From Gymnothorax reevesii (Eukaryota > Chordata > Actinopteri > Anguilliformes > Muraenidae): a stretch of 64,000 bases of DNA. A program made the position numbers and the translations under genes. Positions 43,615-56,654 of this stretch are shown in pieces (the stretch's first letter is position 1; the number at the start of each line of letters is the position of its first letter). The notes below the pieces were generated by a model. That model was not told the origin of the DNA, did no database searches, and saw only the letters and a list, made by a program, of their open reading frames with translations. The DNA lies in contig CM056576.1 of NCBI GenBank assembly GCA_029721435.1, positions 65,305,876 through 65,369,875 of the forward strand, read 5' to 3'.

Positions 43615-46114
43615 TAGGCCATTGGGGGAAGCACTAGACAGCTTTAGCCCAATTCAGTTTCATCCTCAAATGATATATTCATATTCACCAATGTTGTGAT
43701 TTGTAATAAGTGAATAATATGAATGCTGTCCTTTTCAAGTGAAAGTAACTTAAAAAATACTGAGGATCAACCAAAATTATATTAATTAGCCCTCTCATTT
43801 CAATTTCTAGAATGAAAAATGTGCTCAGCGAAAAAGCCTGTTTGTGATTATTGAAATCTGAAATAGAGGCGCTGCACATAAAATTGATAAAATTCAAGTG
43901 TGTTGCACACAGTACTCATTGCTGGTACAATAGCTGGTGATTGAAATAAAGTGAAAGGTCGGAAATACATCTATGCCTATTGGCCACTTCATTCCCATAA
44001 AAACCTGAGGCCAATATTCTCATGTTCTGGATTGAGAGGTGATAAATAAACACTTTTCCATCTGGTGTAATAAATACTTACAGCAGTATATTGCTGAGAC
44101 ATTCTGTGTCCAAAAGGCAGGTAAAGATATTTGCATGCATGGATTGGAATTGAATGTCTTATTCATACAATGCAGTATTGCTCTGTCACATTTTACTTTC
44201 TGATCAAGTTCAAATTAATTTCTTGGGCTGCTAAGTGAGCAATTATTCATTTGAATGACTGTTTAAAATGACAATTTTTTAGGCTTCATAAATTTTGTTG
44301 AGTAGACTGTTTGATGGCATTTAACAATTTGCATGCAATTTTTAAGGCATTCAATCAACTGAATTAAGAATTTATGTGGAAAATTAATATACAGACGAAA
44401 CAATCATTTTTGCAAATTGCAAATAAAGATCATATATATAATGTAATCATAATGGTTTCATACACTGCTGCTCATGAAGTTGGAATAAAATATTTTTAAC
44501 CTCTTTTTATGAAATGATTGTGACAATGTGATCTTGATCAATGTGATCAATGAATTCTTGGTGAAGAATCTGAACACAGAATTTTTCCAAATTCCTGGGC
44601 AACAGTGTGTGTCAGTGTGTTTTTATATATGTATATATACATATATATGCATAATTTAAGGTGAACCTAACTCAATTTGTATAATAACGTAATATTGATT
44701 CTTTTTTTGGTCAGATAACGCACTTTCTAAAGGTTCTCTAAAAGACAGGGATTGGGGGACAGGGGCTTTCTCTGAGAATATATAACTCTTCATTGTGTAT
44801 AAAGATAAATAAATAAATCTTTGAAAAACATAATGGATCTTAGATGTAATTCTCAAGGCCTCAGAAATACTATGTAATTGCTCATTGGAAAGTGGACTCA
44901 GGCAGGCTGAGTGCTTTTTATGGGAAAGAAGTACCACAGATAAGCTGTTGTGACATGTCCCTTGCCTTGCATAAAAAGGAATTTAATTAATAGCCTTGAA
45001 GGAACATGGCAATAATGATAATCTTAATAATAAATACCATGCCCATTTTTTGTTTAAATGTCTGTAAATGGGTTATTTAAAATATGAGTTCTTAAGGCTT
45101 TTATTTTTCGGTTCGAGCGGTAATTAGATGCAGTGCGGCTTTCGGTCCTCTATTCCTCCTTTTGCGCGAGCGTTTTATTTTCAATAATCTACCAGATAGA
45201 AACCTTCAGAATGTTCAAAGTATTCAACTTTGAGAAATGTTCAAATAAAAATATTTATCTATATTTGGATGAGGTCCTGGTGTTTGTTCAATGATATAGC
45301 AGAGCCTGATGCTATAATATAAGGCATAGGATGTATTTGAGCATTAAATAAATCATGTAATCATGTGCAATTTCCAATGCATTTACTCCTGTCACTAAAA
45401 ACTAGCTCACATGGGGATTGCAGACTCCAGCAAGGCTAAATACCCTATTGCAAAATTGGGCCAGTCATTTTTTCATATTCCAGCTGACAAACAGACAAAC
45501 AAACAAATCAGACACATCGCCTGAGCACTTGCAATTTATAAAAAAAATGTAAATAAGATTATCGTGGTTTTTAAAGGTGAAAATTAACCCATTTTAGCTA
45601 TGACCAATGCCTATAGACCAACCAATTTACAATACCTCCAGAATTGTGGCTTACTAAACGATAATAGAAATCAGAAAATGTCCCACTGTTTATGGTGGGA
45701 AAATTTTGTTGTCTTTGAAACCAAAATTGAATTAATGGATTTCCACCATATTTATGGTCATTAAGATATCCCTAAGAAAGTCATTTATCTAGTTTGAAGA
45801 CACTTTGATGAATAGTTAGGATTTTATAGGTATTTGAAATTTTCATTCGACCCTCTGTGACTTTTCCGTACCCCTCACTCATCACTGGTAGCGCTAGCCA
45901 CCCTAGAGTCCAAAATATTACAGACACCCTGCATTTTTCAGAATTTGGCTGCTGTTTGTCATCTTAAACCAAATTTTGAGCAACAATGGCACACAAAAAG
46001 TCCAAGGGACATTTGTATTACCTAAAAATGATGCTTGCTAAGAACTGCACATCTTGAATTTCTACTTTCAACATGTATTTCTCCTTAGCCTGGATTAGAA
46101 CCCCACAGACATGG
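43615..46114. other. Repeat-poor AT-rich block, no gene
   Basis: No repeat family or coding domain recognised over 2.5 kb, unusual for this window. 44260-44400 is rich in TAAT words and has ATTTGCAT near 44328. A palindromic TATATA/CATATA tract lies at 44625-44650. Confidence 0.4.
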
Positions 46115-46122
46115 GTTAATAT

Positions 46123-47260
46123 TAGGGCTGTCGCGTTAATTAATAGCGATTAATTTAAGTGCAATAAAAGTAACTACCACCATGAGGCAGACAGACGTGA
46201 TTGCTTATTACCTTTTCTATGATACTTACCTAATGCGGTCATTTGAAATGCTTCCGGGAAGAAAACTGTGATTTGAATTCCGCTAATTACCAGCGAGGTA
46301 GGACAGCCACCATCGCCTTGGCATAATTAGCTTACCATAAATCAATTCCCTTGTACTTTGCCTGACTTGCAATCAAGCCATTTTTTCAGCCAACTGACAA
46401 ATCAAAACCAAAATGTGGCCTATAATCATTAAGAGGAGATAATGAGAAGCAGACAGACCTAACCAGGCTGCCGCGTTATATTGAAAGATTTTCAAATTCG
46501 TTAACAATTTACATGTCACGTTCTATACGCTTAAATAAAATGTTTCTACCTTCACTGTTGATTTTATTTACTTTTTAGCGTCTAACCAAGTGCTATGAGT
46601 TACACTATTTTAAATTAATCTCTTTCAATAATCTAATAAAAAATTCCTCAAATTTGCTGCAAAGATTCGCCTGAACGTTAATTGCATTTGGCAAACATAT
46701 TCTCTCTTCTATTCACGTTCGGTATGCTTCACAAAATGTTTCCCACTTCATGTAGCCTATATTTTTAAGCTCTTAAAACCTGGGCCATCTTTGAATAATA
46801 TCATTTTTTTTAGAAATATCTTTCATAATGCATAAAAAATTCTTCAATGAAAGGTGGAATTCAGAGGTCTGCTATTTATTCAGATTATTGAAATTCTTTT
46901 AATCTAAAACGGCAACCTGGTTAGGTCCGTCTGCTTCTCATTATCACTTCTTAATCATTATAGGCCACATTTTGATTTTGACTAGTTAGTTGGCTGAATA
47001 AATGGCTTGATTGCAAGTTAGGCAAAGTACTCTGGAATTGATTTAAAGTGAGCTTATTATGTCAAGGCGATGGAGGCTGTCCAACCTCGCTGGTAATTAG
47101 CGGACTTCAAATCACAGGTTTCTTCCCAGAAGCATTTCAAATGACCGCATTAGGTATGTGTCATAGAAAAAGTAATAAGCAAGAAGATCTGTCTGCTTCA
47201 TAGTGGCAGTTACTTTTATTGCGCTGAAATTAATTGCGATTAACAAACGCGACAGCCCTA
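46123..47260. mobile_element. hAT-like MITE, 1138 bp, ~370-bp inverted termini
   Basis: Tips TAGGGCTGTCGCGTTAATTA and, reversed, TAGGGCTGTCGCGTTTGTTA. The arms (46123-46495 and 46885-47260) are imperfect inverted copies with CATTTGAAATGCTTC, CTAATTACCAGCGAGGT and GAGAAGCAGAC blocks. GTTAATAT is duplicated exactly on both sides (46115-46122 and 47261-47268). An 8-bp duplication and TAGGG tips fit the hAT superfamily. No transposase is present. Confidence 0.88.
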
Positions 47261-47268
47261 GTTAATAT

Positions 47269-48143
47269 CTTCGGCGATAACAACTTTTTTGTAAAACTTA
47301 GTGGCTAAGCTGATTGTCCTTTGTCAGCAAACCTGAACACCTGCATACTTTGCCGGCTGGTCAGAAGTTTCTGCTTCTGCAGGACATTGACCCCAAGCAA
47401 TTCTTTTGTTGCTTTCTTCAAACAATAGAAAACAATCAAAGCATTCTCTCTATTACATTACTTAGTTGCAGATAAGCCACTTTGCATAATAGTGTGTTAT
47501 GCTGAGTCTTCTGAAGTTAGTAAAATATTGACGGCTCTGCATTAATATGTTAAAAAGGGATATCATGGGGAAATTCACAGAGACGTGCACCTACTGTATC
47601 GACATAAAAGTAGTCATTGTAGTATTTGCCAAAAGCTTGCTTATCTCGCAGATTTAAAAATGTTCTGGATTTTGGGGTGTGTGTAGCTCCAGGAAGTGGC
47701 ATTTCAAAGATGGTGCAAATCTAATTGGAACATGGCGTGTTCGTCGTGAATAACGGGTCTTGGGGACAAGCGTGGTTATTGTATCTTGGGGTGACATAGT
47801 TTGATATTGGCTTGGATGGACTGAGGGCAGAGTTCAGGCAGAATAAGAATATGGGCTGAGAAATGCCAAACTGATCCGTTTAACTACTCTTTATCTTGAA
47901 TGTGAACCAGTCGGTGGAGTAGAATGAGTTGTCATTGAAGCCGGTGTGGCGAGGGGGATTATAATTAGTGGAGAGCGGAGTGAACTTGGAGCACCTCAAA
48001 AACCGAAGGAGGCTAGTAAGAACACGGCTTTTAGAGTGGAATCTGTGGGAGGAGAGTGGTACCCTGAGCGCAGCATCTGGATGCAGTGAGCGATGAGGTC
48101 TACCGTTAGGGGTAAACGTTTAGCTAGAGCGAGAGGTTCCCGT
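47269..48143. other. No gene recognised
   Basis: The composition changes from AT-rich to GC-richer at about 47700, where decayed retroelement sequence may begin. No domain is readable. Confidence 0.35.
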
Positions 48144-48517
48144 TTATGTGAAAACCTTTAGTAGTGACTGCACGTGAATGTGGGAAATTGACAGGCACGG
48201 ATAACCAGTGGCTGGTTTGACGAAGAGGTTTATGCTCCTAAGACAGACTTGTTTTGAGGCTGGTCGAACATGGTGTACGGAGTGGATGTATGAAATGAAG
48301 CTCGTGATAGGAACTAAGTTGAAGGAATCAAAAATCTTGGGGCTGCTTTTGGATCCGAAGGTGAAACGAACGGAAAGGTAGTAGCGCCCCTTCTGGTAAA
48401 CGCCAAAAAAAATGCCCAAAAAGGTGGGTCAAGTGGGACGACCTTAAAAGCGTTTGCGATATCTGTTTTAGCTAACCAAGCACTGCGACCGGCAAGGCGG
48501 ATGAATGGAGAGGCCAA
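48144..48517 (-). pseudogene. Reverse transcriptase fragment (DIRS/Ngaro-like)
   Basis: Two overlapping minus-strand frames give one RT stretch. The first (48314-48517) reads LAKTDIANAFKVVPLDPPFWAF, the palm region with the first catalytic Asp. The second (48144-48419) continues with FFGVYQKGRYYLSVRFTFGS and KSSPKIFDSF. A frameshift lies near 48405. The wording AFKVVPL...RFTFGSKSSPKIFD is like the RT of Ngaro-type tyrosine-recombinase elements of fish. The YxDD region downstream is not readable. Confidence 0.6.
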
Positions 48518-48779
48518 GGACAGTCAGTAAAGGGTCAAACACTTTTAAAACTTCTTGCAAACCGCGCTATTGTTCCCCGGGTCAAAATGTTTTCCGCCTA
48601 CTTCTGCTTCTACTGGTTTTGCCTGTTTCAACTACTTCCCTTCGGATTTTTTTCCCTACTACCGCCCCGTCTTTGCGAATACTGCAACAGAGAATGCACC
48701 GAGTATAAATGCCTCCGCGCTCTGTTAGGGTGCATGCGCAATCCGCGAACAGAGCCAGGCGTAGGTGTAACTGAGACTA

Positions 48780-49540
48780 AGGTGGATACGCATGCAGTAT
48801 CCTCGGATGTTTTTTGATGCGGCAAAGTACACAAATACCTGAAGCTCTAGCTAAGCGCTAGAGAGCTGCGCCTCTGCGAGTGGCCATGAGAAGGATACGC
48901 GTAGTATCTGTGAATGATTGCAGATGAAGCAAAGTGTGTCAAAAACTGAAGGTCCAGCGAGGCGCTAGTGAGCTGCGCCACGCGAGTGACCGTGAGGTGG
49001 GTAGTATCCGTGAATATTTGCAGGCGAGGCAAAGAACGTCATTTGTAATGTCGTCAAAAACTTCAAGAACATTTGTAATGGTTTGACAATTTTACAATAA
49101 ATATGGCAATCATTCAACAGCACATAGATGTATGAGTTCAAATTCGCGAAGAAAGCAACGTGGATATATAGCAAGAGTTGCTCGGACTAATAGGTAGAAG
49201 CGACGAAAGTGTGCTTCACTTTGAAAGCCTTGTTAAGCATTGCACTACAATGGAATTATATGGCGTTTCCTCATGCACATTGCTAACCACTAAGTTATCA
49301 ATATGTATATGATTTCTGTGCTCATGTACCTCGAAGAACAAAACAGATTTACGAATGGCCCTGAGGTGGATACGCGTGCAATGTTCGTAAGGCGAAGAAT
49401 GTAAAACATTTGTAATAGTTTGACGATTTTTGGATAAACATTGCAATCGTGGCACCATAAATATATGGCATTTAATTTGCGAAGAACGCAACGCGCTTAT
49501 AGCCAGAGTTGCTCAGACTAATTGGTAGAACAGGCAAAAG
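48780..49540. repeat. Direct-repeat cluster (107-111 bp and ~360 bp periods)
   Basis: Units with GATACGC...TATC and GCAAAG begin near 48783, 48892 and 48997. A longer unit with AACATTTGTAAT, GTTTGAC, GAAGAAAGCAACG and AGAGTTGCTC at 49020-49200 recurs at 49385-49540. This might be a remnant of split direct repeats of the adjacent retroelement. Confidence 0.6.
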
Positions 49541-50179
49541 TCTCATTTATTTATTTTTTGGCAGTTTGTTACATGTGGCAGTACGAAATATGGAGTTTTC
49601 TTCATCCGTCAATGACTACGTGAAATATGATTAAGTCCTGATCATTTCTGTGCTCATGTAGCTTGTGAAACAACGCAGACTTGTGTAGATTAGCTTGCGA
49701 GGCTCATATAGCAACAAGCCACGAGAATCCACTCTACGGTCTGAATGCAGTGCCAGCTAAATGGCGTTGTTAGGGACGATGCAGCTTATTGATAGCAAAT
49801 AAAATTGCTGGAAAGTCAGCGAAAGTTTCAGATTTGAAATTTGTCATTCTTGGGGGGACACCCATGGACATACCCAACATGCAATCGCTTGCCGTACGGC
49901 CGAAGCATAAAGTGAGATCCAGAAGAAGTGGAAAGAAATTGCCAAATTCTTGCCTCTGATGAGATTCTTGCCTCTTGCCTCTGAGGACTGGGAAATTCTG
50001 TTTCGTGAAGTGGGACAGCCAGGGAATGGCAGAGCTCCTAGGAACGAGTGGGGCTCAGGTGTATGGGCTGTACGGGGTTGATCATGGCTCTTTTTTTTTT
50101 ACTAAATCAATCAATCAATCAAATTTTATTTCTATAGCACATTTACAGACAGCTTAGCCGCACCTAAGTGCTTCACTGA
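49541..50179. other. No gene; TCAA repeat and 3'-tail-like sequence
   Basis: AATCAATCAATCAATCAAAT at 50104-50122, followed by TTTTATTTCTATAGCACATTT, resembles the 3' end of a fish interspersed repeat. The rest was not recognised. Confidence 0.4.
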
Positions 50180-51120
50180 AAAAAAAAAAAAATGTGACTG
50201 CGGAAGTAGCGGCGACAAGTAAGTGGTTTGGTAAAAGCCCATCCCGTCGTAGCGTACAGCGAGATGGAGAACGAGTGCATCGCAATCATCAAGTTTCTCC
50301 TCCAATGAGGAAAGTACTGGGGGATTGTGTTTTGGTTAGGTGAGGCGGTAAACAGCCGACTCGGTTAGCGTGAGCTTCTCAGCTCTGAGGGGCGTATGGG
50401 AGGTAGGGAGGTGACTAGTATGTGCAGAATTGGAGGTGAGGGGAAACTGCGAGCGGCCGAAGTAGTTGATGGGAGGGGCAGACCTGTAGGAGGAAACACA
50501 GAATTAGTGACTTGGGAAACGGGTAGGGGGGCAGGCAAAGAGGCCGAAGGAGGCCAGAAGCCGGGAGTTGTTCAGCGGAAAGGATTGGGGGGGATGCATG
50601 TGCACGGGACAAGAGTGCAGCCTGCGAACACAGGGACGGAAAAAAGGGGACGATAAGAGACCGAAAGGTCGTAAACAGGGCAAGCAGGCACGGGGGGGGG
50701 TTGCTAGCTGGTTTGCAGGAGTGACTTCCGTCGAATCTGGAGCTGGAGGCCGTCACCAAGCGTGATGATGTGGCGCTGGGGACGTTGATGGCGGAACCCG
50801 GTAGTGCTGTGTGTCTGCATACATCTGGTCTGCACCTGGGGAGGATCAGCTGCGTTGGCGTGGGAGTCAGTGAATAATTTTTGTGGGCTGGCCTTGTTGT
50901 CGGAGCGGTGTTAGGGGATTTTCTTCTGCTTGAGTGCATGATGGAGTCTGGGTACAATCGAAGGTGAAGCCTGGGATGACCTTGAAGTGCGAGCCATGGT
51001 AAGCCTTTCTGGGGAGCTGCGGGCTCTCGCTGCTGCGGAGAGGCGTTGCTATTGCAAGACGGCAGTCTGGAATTGTTACGGTGTGGAGCCCTCAGTCGTG
51101 ATCGCGGGGGGAGCATAGTT
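50180..51120 (-). other. Possible decayed retroelement gag region
   Basis: GC-rich block with a 233-codon minus ORF (50415-51116) rich in Pro, Ser and Arg. A different minus frame holds MARTSRSSQASP, and near 50200-50310 SSLEEKLDDCDALVLHLAVRYDG, which reads like a real gag coil. Position upstream of the RT fragment on the same strand supports one decayed element. Identity is not established. Confidence 0.35.
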
Positions 51121-51368
51121 CGGGAGTGTGGGCACCTAAGTTAGGGCGAGCGGGTGACGCTTTGTGGTGGAGGTACAAAGAAGGCACAGTGTGGGTGGGT
51201 GCATGGAGGAGAAGCAGAGTTTTCAAAACATATTGCAAATAATTTTTTATGGTAAAAATACTCATGTTTTATGAAGTAAATAAGAAAAATTGTCTTGGAT
51301 TAAAGAACATTTTTCTGCTAAATACCAGGACTTAAGTGAATGCAAGCAGATGACAAAATTGTTGCCAC
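51121..51368. other. No gene recognised
   Basis: Short AT-rich spacer between the GC-rich block and the left inverted terminus. Nothing was seen. Confidence 0.4.
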
Positions 51369-51480
51369 AGTTGAAAAATCATTCATAAATTTGAGTTTAT
51401 GCAAAGCGATTGGTGAGTTTTAAAGGGTTCTGGGGTTTATTTTTAAATTCTAATTAAATTTTGTGAGAAAAAAATGGGAT
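51369..51480. repeat. Left inverted terminus of Tc1-like element D
   Basis: CCACAGTTGAAAAAT, AAAGGGTTCTGGGGTTTAT and TTTTTAAATTCTAATT are mirrored at 56655-56782. The outward end is CCACAGTTG on this side. Confidence 0.7.
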
Positions 51481-54114
51481 TTTAGAATTTCACTCGTCCT
51501 TGACAAGAAATTTTGGTCAAGTACACCGGCCCAAAAAACTCGCTTTCAGAAGCCAAACAACGCTTTCTCCTCACTTAATAACACCTAATTTGCACAAAAC
51601 AGACATCAAACAATTAATCTGACAGATCTCTGGTTTTAGAGGATTTTTGTGACAGCTAATTAGTGCATTCTTGGGGAGTCAAATAACAAAAAGGTAGTTT
51701 ACCGTAGAAACTAGACTGACCCTGGCACCTGGGGCAGTGATTTTCATTGCTTAAAAATCAGTATTTACAATCTTGAAACATGATATGTCAAATATGTCAA
51801 ATATTTATCTATTTAATTATTTATTAATTATTTTGGGTCTCAAGTGAGCGCCTTGAGCTCCCAATTCTGGCAAATTTGCTTGTTGAGTGACCGCTTACTT
51901 GACCTTTTCATTTTGAAGCAAAGTGTGAACTCCCCAATAAAACACAATAACAATACTATTAAATGCAAAGATAATAGTTTGGTTAGACTTATTTTCCGAG
52001 AGCGGTCACTCGCCGGCAATTCTGGATGGATTCATGCTCTCCTTTGGCATTCTTTGGCCTTCAAATGGGGAAAAGCACTGCTTTTGACAAGGATTGCTTA
52101 CATTATGTGATGGAAACACGATAATTTAAGTGAATACGCAAATCAATGAATAAATAAATAAATCACGATCTCTCAAGCCTATTGATGGGCTATTTGTACC
52201 ATTTTATATCGTGCTATATTGACACAAATTCTATCACAGCAAATATAACTTCCGTGGTGGAATTCACGCGTCCATGAAATGAAGCTTATTTCACACAAGG
52301 TATCGTTTTCGAATAGTTAACGGAGTAAACTGAATGAATTGCCATGATCAAATGATGGGAGCGTAAAATTACAAAGGGGAAAAACCCAAAGCTATTCTAA
52401 ACTGACTGAATTTAACAAATCAACTCACTGTTTCTTGGTTATTTTAACTAGCGATTGAGTCCTGTGAGCATTTAGCTGCGGTTAACACTTAACATACGCG
52501 GAACTTTGGTGTAAACTTATTTTTAAATTACAGTTCAAGCAACTGGCAAGAAAGGTGCGAGTTTATAACAGTGTATGTACGACTAAATTTTATGCCAACA
52601 ACAACAAAAGGAAATCATCAGCTAATGAACAGTGGTGTGCAAAATGTCAGAAAGCCTTGCATAAGGTGATACTGAGTATCAATATCAGTATTAACTCTGG
52701 AAAATGCAGCATCCCAATTATCTTATCTTCGCCTTGCTGCGTTGTCGAGGAAAAAGCTAAAAGTGCTGAGGGGTCTATGCAAAGCTGGATCGAAAATCGC
52801 ACTGCAGGAGACAGGAGTTTTCCTCTCTGTTGGGTCAAGTATATTTCAGTTGCAAACTGGTTTAGATGGTAAGATTATTCAACAAATAACACTAATAGTG
52901 TTCTGTGCGAGGGCGGAAAAAAACGAGACCCAAAAGTGATTGCACAGTGCATCCGTTCCTCTCCTATTTTACCTCTCATTCCCGCTCACACTTTATGGAA
53001 TGAATCACAGGAGTGCTAGTGTGTATTTAGGCAGGGAAATCTCATTGTAGATGGTGCTCTACACAGCCCTTTTTACACATTGACACCCCTTTGTTTTTCA
53101 AGTCATATTGCTTTTTTTGGTGGAATTATTCCCTTATACAGTGAACGTGGCAAAGTAGGCTACATTTGCACATCCATCACTTTGACTGTCCAAACTATGA
53201 ACTTTATTTACGAAAGGCACGTTGAATAATGTATTCTACCATTTGATTGGTTGAAAGGCCGGGGCTACCTGAAGCCAAAAAGTCGAGTAAATTGACCACT
53301 CTATTCAGGTCATGAATGTTCATTTTTGTCTAAAGCGAGACTTGAGACGCGCAACTGGATTACAGAGACTCTGATTACATGTGTTTGCAATGCCTTGCCC
53401 GTAGAAGAGAACCGTAATTTGGCATTTGTTTCAGATTTTTCTTCATTATATAACCATAGCACTTTTCCCATGGTCCAACTCATGACGTTCATTGACATTA
53501 CTTTACGTAGCTTCATATCACTTTTGTGGAAATTTCATTGTTTGAGAGTGAGAAAAAAAGGTTGCTCCGTGTCAAGTCATGCTGCTAATATTTTGACAAA
53601 CTGAGTGCTAAGTGTGATGTTGGTTAAATTAATGATCTGACAAGTCAGAAATAGATAGTTACTTAAAGTGAAAACTTGCTAGCTACCTTCAGTTTGTTTT
53701 TACCGGAAAATACTGTCAACAAATGTTAATGAAACATGTTCACCAGTTTAAACTAGCGAACTAAACCTGGTTTCTGTCACGTTAATCAGGTTGCCAGCAG
53801 TTGTAAATATAAACCAGATGGATATGTCAAATTATAATGTGAATTTCAGGGTTGAAATTCCGCGAAGGTGCAATTATTAATGAATTATTTTATATGCAGG
53901 AAACACAGCAGCAAGCTAGAGAAATAGAACAAGCTGTTGAGGATTCCGTTGTATCGGGGCTTTAGGTAAGGTCATAATTATGACTTATACTGTGGAATTA
54001 TTGGAGAAGCATTAAAGTTAGCCTCATGATGTTCAGCAAATATAACCTTTTAAAGTCAAAATGTCCCAACCAACTTTGCTTAGTGGGGGAAATGAAAGAA
54101 ACACGTAATCATAA
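51481..54114. other. No gene recognised
   Basis: AT-rich, with short ORFs (such as 52555-52872 and 53326-53604) that have no domain. It lies between the two inverted termini and is too long to be original Tc1 sequence, so it is probably inserted DNA. Confidence 0.4.
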
Positions 54115-54349
54115 AGGAAGTGGCTGTTCGCCCCGCAGCGGGGTGAGTTGCAGGAAATACACCAGCTATCTGCTGCACAGCGGGGCCAATATGATAAGCA
54201 GTTCTGCTATTTATACCACGGCATGGCAGATAATAGAGGCACTTCTACTATTTGCCCAGCAGCTAGGCGTAAAAGAAATGTAATTTTATAATTCGCCCCG
54301 CTCTTTGAAGTTATGCTTGGAAGGGCTGCAGGGCGAATAGCCTCTTCCA
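54115..54349. mobile_element. MITE, GAAG...TTCGCCCCGC type
   Basis: The left tip GGAAGTGGCTGTTCGCCCCG and right tip (reversed) GGAAGAGGCTATTCGCCCTG are inverted copies. The same tip is found at 8370. Internal GCGGGGC blocks alternate in orientation. Confidence 0.65.
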
Positions 54350-54536
54350 ATCGTAAATATTGCATGATCCAGTCCAATTAACACTCGGTTTGCGGCTTGT
54401 CCAATTCAGTGGTCCATTTTGAAGTGTTTATCGCGGCCGCAATCATGTTACCACACATGAAGATGCTTAATGGAGAGGATTGCGAGCTGGCTGGCTAACC
54501 TAGTTATATATCCACTCACTTGGATCAATGTCCTGG

Positions 54537-54766
54537 GGCCTCATTTATAAACGGTGCATAGGCAGAAAAAAGATGCATATGCCACTTTCTTTGCAGATTT
54601 CTGATTCATTCAAACAAACCTGAGGGGGGAGATTACTGAGCTTATTATTGAGTAAATTTTGTAGGTTTGTAAAATAGGTTATATTTCACAAAATGCCATT
54701 TTAATTTTTTGTGAGTATGTATTATTTCAGGATGAAATCCACACAAATTTTTATAAATAAGGCCCT
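54537..54766. mobile_element. Small MITE, GGGCCTCATTTATAA type
   Basis: Left tip GGGCCTCATTTATAAA and right tip (reversed) GGGCCTTATTTATAAA form short inverted termini. No ORF. Confidence 0.6.
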
Positions 54767-55439
54767 TGTTTACTACATCTGAGCAGGAGTCATGAGTGCA
54801 TTGAAATGGTTTGCAGCTGTCAGTTAACTTTGTGGCAAGTTTATGTATATGTCATCTTTGTATGAAAATTATGGAGGCACCTTGCGTAGCATAATTACAA
54901 AAACTAAGAAACACTCTTTTGGATAATCTCTGCACACAGTAAAAGCAGTATATGCACTCAGATTTACAAAAAGTTTTCTGCCTCGCATTACATACGTGTC
55001 CTTACAAATTCTTACATTAAACCTACGCCCTTGGTTCTAACTCTGAAAATAGCAGTGGATCGTCTGTCTGGTGATGGTTTTGGAGATTTCCTGCGAAATG
55101 AAATAAGCTACCGCTTCTGGACATGTAAATAATGCATAACAAATCCTTCGTCCTGGTATTTTGAACGACAAAGAATGCCTAAGCAAAGCAAGTGAGTACG
55201 TCCAGAATTTCCAGTGAGTGACCACTTGCGGAAAATAAGTCAAACCAAACTATACTGATGGACTTTAAAAACTAGTAAGTCTGACTAGAGAGAGATAATA
55301 TAGTTGGGTTAGAGGAACTTTAATTAGATGATTACACACATATGCAGTTGTCTTTGAGGGAGGAGACACAACAGTGCGTGAGGTCATGACCTTGTTTGTG
55401 TCTGTGGTGCAAAATTTGAGGAATTAGTGATGTAACCTC
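54767..55439. other. No gene recognised
   Basis: AT-rich DNA. The minus ORF at 55037-55243 has no domain. Confidence 0.4.
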
Positions 55440-55639
55440 ATCCGGCTTCACTGATCACAATTGCAATGCTGTCAAATGCCTTAAAACAATCCTTGAGGTC
55501 ATTAAAGCCAGAACCAGAGAGCATTTGTTCAAAGACACTACGCGCACCGTGCCTCGCCTTTCCAGACCCCAACGTGATCAAGCCATTAGGCTGTGGATGG
55601 CTGGAACATCCCAAAATCGGATCACCCAGCATTTTGGGG

Positions 55640-56560
55640 AAAGCTAACCCACAATCTTAACCTTGTAGCTCGTTACCAGGAGACAGGAAGCACCAATGAT
55701 TGACCCCGACCTGGTCAGCTAAGGTTCACGACCCCAACCGAAGATAATCAGATCCGCCTCGTGCACCTGAGAGATTGGTTTCGAACCTGCAACAGGAAAG
55801 CTCAGGAGATCCTAGGAATCCACAGACCAAGGCTCAGCAGAAAAACAGCGAGTCACCGACTTGCACAGCAAGGGATCCGAGCCTATAAGGCATGTGTTGG
55901 AATGCAGCTTAATGCACAGCGCAGGGACACCAGGCTTTGATGGGCTGAAGAATTTGGTCAGAGACAAGTCCCCAACTGATTCTGGAGGAATGTTGTCCAG
56001 TAATGAGTCCAGATTTTGTCTGTACCAACACGATGAAAGACAGAGGGTCTCCAGATGACGTGGTGAGAGATACCTGCCCCTGCATTGCTGAGACAGATCG
56101 CTTTTGAAAAGGCTCGATGATGGTCTGAGGTGCCATTCGATGCGGCTGGAGGTCCGACCTGGTCATAATCAATGGAAATCTTAATGCAGCCCGCTACTGT
56201 GACCCTGTCATCAGACAGCACGTGGTGCCTTACATCACAGACCACCGAGGTCACGTTTAAACAAGACAACACACAACCTCACTCAGCGCATGTGACCCAG
56301 CAGCTCCTGGGCCAGAATGGTGTGCCAGGCATGGAATGGCCACCTTTCAGCCCTGACACGAAGTGCATCGAGCATGTGTGGGACCTGTTGAATCGGCAGG
56401 TTCGGCAACGGATTCCAGCGCCCAGGACGAGGGCGGAGCTCCAAGAAGCCTTTCTCCAGGAGTGGCAGGCCATTCTACAGCAATAGCTCAACAGAATGGT
56501 CCTGTCTATACCAAGACAAGTAATGGCTTTGTTGCAGACACGTGGCTGTCACACTCAGTA
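55640..56560 (+). pseudogene. Tc1/mariner transposase relic D
   Basis: The order is a DNA-binding region (LVARYQETGSTND-stop-PRPGQ near 55660-55730), a linker (TEDNQIRLVHLRDWFRT, then RPRLSRKTASHRL near 55850), NESRFCLYQHD near 56000 where the first catalytic Asp is Asn, FKQDNTQPHSAHV near 56260 with the second Asp kept, and IEHVWDLLNRQVRQR near 56370 with the Glu kept. The C-terminus ends in QAILQQ-stop, then a frame with SIPRQ and CHTQY. Several stops and frame changes are visible. Its 3' terminal repeat follows at 56655-56782 and a mirrored one lies at 51369. Confidence 0.85.
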
Positions 56561-56654
56561 CTGAGATTTGAGTTGATCTTTGTTGTTCATTTTGTTGTTA
56601 AACTTGTCATTGTTGATTCTATTGTCATTCTAGTCACGGACAGGTGAAATTGTA

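Noticed and set aside
50415..51116. 233-codon minus ORF as a gene
   Set aside because: Pro/Ser/Arg-rich composition of a GC-rich stretch with no domain; another frame fits a decayed gag better.
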